From Chitinophagales bacterium (GTDB lineage Bacteria > Bacteroidota > Bacteroidia > Chitinophagales > Chitinophagaceae): 7,946 nt of DNA. The translations under genes and the position numbers were made by a program. Each line of letters starts with the position of its first letter. Position 1 is the first letter of the stretch. The notes below the pieces were generated by a model that searched no databases, was not told the origin of the DNA, and saw only the letters and a program-made list of their open reading frames with translations. The stretch spans positions 1-7,946 of the forward strand of contig JAATGW010000622.1 in the NCBI GenBank assembly GCA_015654495.1. Reading direction: 5' to 3'. This document shows, one piece after another, positions 7,015-7,946 of this stretch.

Positions 7015-7656
7015 CTATTCAATCTTTATGCTGACATCCTTGTACAGCACTTTACTCTTAGGGTCATGCCCCTGCAGCGCAATTGTACCTGATGAAATCA
7101 GGCGTTTTTCATTTCCCTTTGTAGGCACAAAATTTTCCGGCTGAGTATACTCATTAATTACTTTATCATTCAGCTTAACAGTAATCGTTCTGTCCTTTAC
7201 GATGATATGCTCTACATACCATTCATTGTCTTTAACATACACTTCACGCACATCCTGTAGCCCGTAAACACTTCCGGTACGGCGCCAGTCACTCTGGGAA
7301 TTATTCACCTGGATTTCAAATCCCTTTGCGGGCCAACCGGAATCCTGGTAAGCAGTCTGAATAAAAATTCCTGAATTGGATCCCGGCATGGTCATGACGG
7401 TACATTTCAATTCAAAATTTTTGAAGTCGTGATTGCCAACAGGACCCTCATAGAACATATGCGAACGAAATCCGTTAACCACGATGCTTCCATCTTCAAT
7501 TTTAAATGTTTCCGGATGTTCGTTAATTTTCCAGCCATTGAAAGTTTTTCCATCGAATAGTTTAACCCATCCTTTTTCTTTTGATACACCCGCTTTTCCC
7601 GCACAGGAAACAATCAGTACCGTAATGCACAGGTACAACAATGTTTTTATTTTCAT
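7015..7656 (-). CDS. DUF1080 (3-keto-disaccharide hydrolase family) lipoprotein
   Basis: The 213-residue product begins with a basic tip (MKIK), a hydrophobic stretch and the lipobox IVSC with Cys18, so it should be lipidated. The residues after Cys (AGKAG) lack the acidic patch that sends Bacteroidota lipoproteins to the cell surface, which favours a periplasm-facing location. The rest is one DUF1080/PF06439 concanavalin-like beta-sandwich: WVKLFDGKTFNGWK (30-43) is the family signature, followed by FKIEDGSIVV, NFELKCTV, SNSGIFIQ (93-100), GFEIQV (112-117) and SVYGL (129-133), and it ends with IALQGHDPKSKVLYKDVSIK (192-211). Some family members hydrolyse 3-keto-glycosides; many are uncharacterised. 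It follows the GH92 gene by 27 bp and precedes the transporter, so it probably acts on a saccharide before import. No 3-dehydrogenase of the GMC/GFO type that would make a 3-keto substrate is visible in the window. Confidence 0.88.
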   Translation of the reverse strand: MKIKTLLYLCITVLIVSCAGKAGVSKEKGWVKLFDGKTFNGWKINEHPETFKIEDGSIVVNGFRSHMFYEGPVGNHDFKNFELKCTVMTMPGSNSGIFIQTAYQDSGWPAKGFEIQVNNSQSDWRRTGSVYGLQDVREVYVKDNEWYVEHIIVKDRTITVKLNDKVINEYTQPENFVPTKGNEKRLISSGTIALQGHDPKSKVLYKDVSIKIE

Positions 7657-7683
7657 GATTATTGATTTAGTTTTTTAATAAAT

Positions 7684-7946
7684 TCAGTTTCCCGCATCTA
7701 CCGAAAAAGAAAAAGGCAGATCTGAATCTCCTGTACCTCTTGATCTTTCGGGTTTATCAGTCATCCTCAGTATAATAGTGGCGCCATCGGTCAGCGTTTT
7801 ATGACTGATCCAGTTTTTCGTATATACCTTACCGTTCACATTCATTCCTGCGATATACCGGTTGGCCGGGCTATTATCAGGAGCCTGTATACTTAATGTT
7901 TTCCCGTTGGGCAGTTTCACCGTGACCTTTCTGAACAATGGCGCTC
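7684..7946 (-). CDS. C-terminal end of a GH92 alpha-mannosidase-like glycosidase (partial)
   Basis: The reading frame is open to the right edge of the window and ends with TGA at 7684-7686, giving the last 86 residues. It reads APLFRKVTVKLPNGK, then APDNSPANRYIAGMNVNGK, YTKNWISHKTLTDGATIILRM, and ends near DLPFSFS. This order (an N-G-K strand, an AP-NS-NRYI turn, NGK-Y-K-WI-H, D-GATI, then DLPFSFS) is the usual C-terminal beta-sandwich end of GH92 proteins, calcium-dependent exo-mannosidases often found in N-glycan or mannan loci of Bacteroidota. The catalytic residues and any signal peptide lie outside the window, so activity cannot be judged. The apparent start at 7938 is an internal TTG codon, not a real start. 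It is the first gene seen of the run, 27 bp before the DUF1080 gene. Confidence 0.82.
   Translation of the reverse strand, partial: APLFRKVTVKLPNGKTLSIQAPDNSPANRYIAGMNVNGKVYTKNWISHKTLTDGATIILRMTDKPERSRGTGDSDLPFSFSVDAGN

Overview
The window is a compact, single-strand stretch of what looks like a Bacteroidota genome, probably of the Chitinophagaceae/Sphingobacteriia kind. Three things suggest this. It carries a GH92 glycosidase and a DUF1080 lipoprotein, both abundant in that phylum. Its spacers are AT-rich with mostly weak Shine-Dalgarno signals, and its base composition is moderate. No ribosomal marker is present, so the assignment is an inference.

All six genes read on the minus strand, so transcription runs from the right end to the left end. 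In that order they are: the C-terminal end of a GH92 alpha-mannosidase-like glycosidase (cut by the window edge, about 7946-7684); a DUF1080 (3-keto-disaccharide hydrolase family) lipoprotein (7656-7015); a sugar-porter MFS transporter (6934-5507); a 945-residue fused FAD / iron-sulfur dehydrogenase of the D-lactate/2-hydroxyacid type (5442-2605); a galactose-mutarotase-fold protein (2514-1474); and mannonate dehydratase UxuA (1434-271). The gaps are about 27, 80, 64, 90 (27 if an upstream TTG start is used) and 39 bp, which fits one operon or a few overlapping transcripts. No gap between genes exceeds 300 bp. The longest gene-free piece is 1-270 at the left end, which holds a strong 16-bp hairpin (124-159), the best candidate for the end of the transcript.

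Read as a pathway, the cluster makes sense as glycan use. GH92 would release mannose (or a related sugar) outside the inner membrane. The DUF1080 lipoprotein would act on a glycoside or 3-keto-glycoside in the periplasm. The MFS porter would import the sugar, the mutarotase-fold protein would handle its anomer or a derivative, the flavin/Fe-S enzyme would oxidise a sugar or hydroxy-acid, and UxuA would dehydrate D-mannonate to 2-keto-3-deoxygluconate. The usual uronate partners (UxaC isomerase, UxuB reductase) and a KDG kinase are not seen here. That leaves open whether mannonate comes from uronate or from direct oxidation of mannose, and the second option is the most interesting hypothesis in the window.

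The most striking non-coding element is four exact-period copies of the heptamer AACGTTN (5481-5508). They form overlapping perfect palindromes and run into the stop codon of the transporter gene. Smaller inverted repeats lie upstream of the transporter (6956-6976) and of the mutarotase-like gene (2565-2578).
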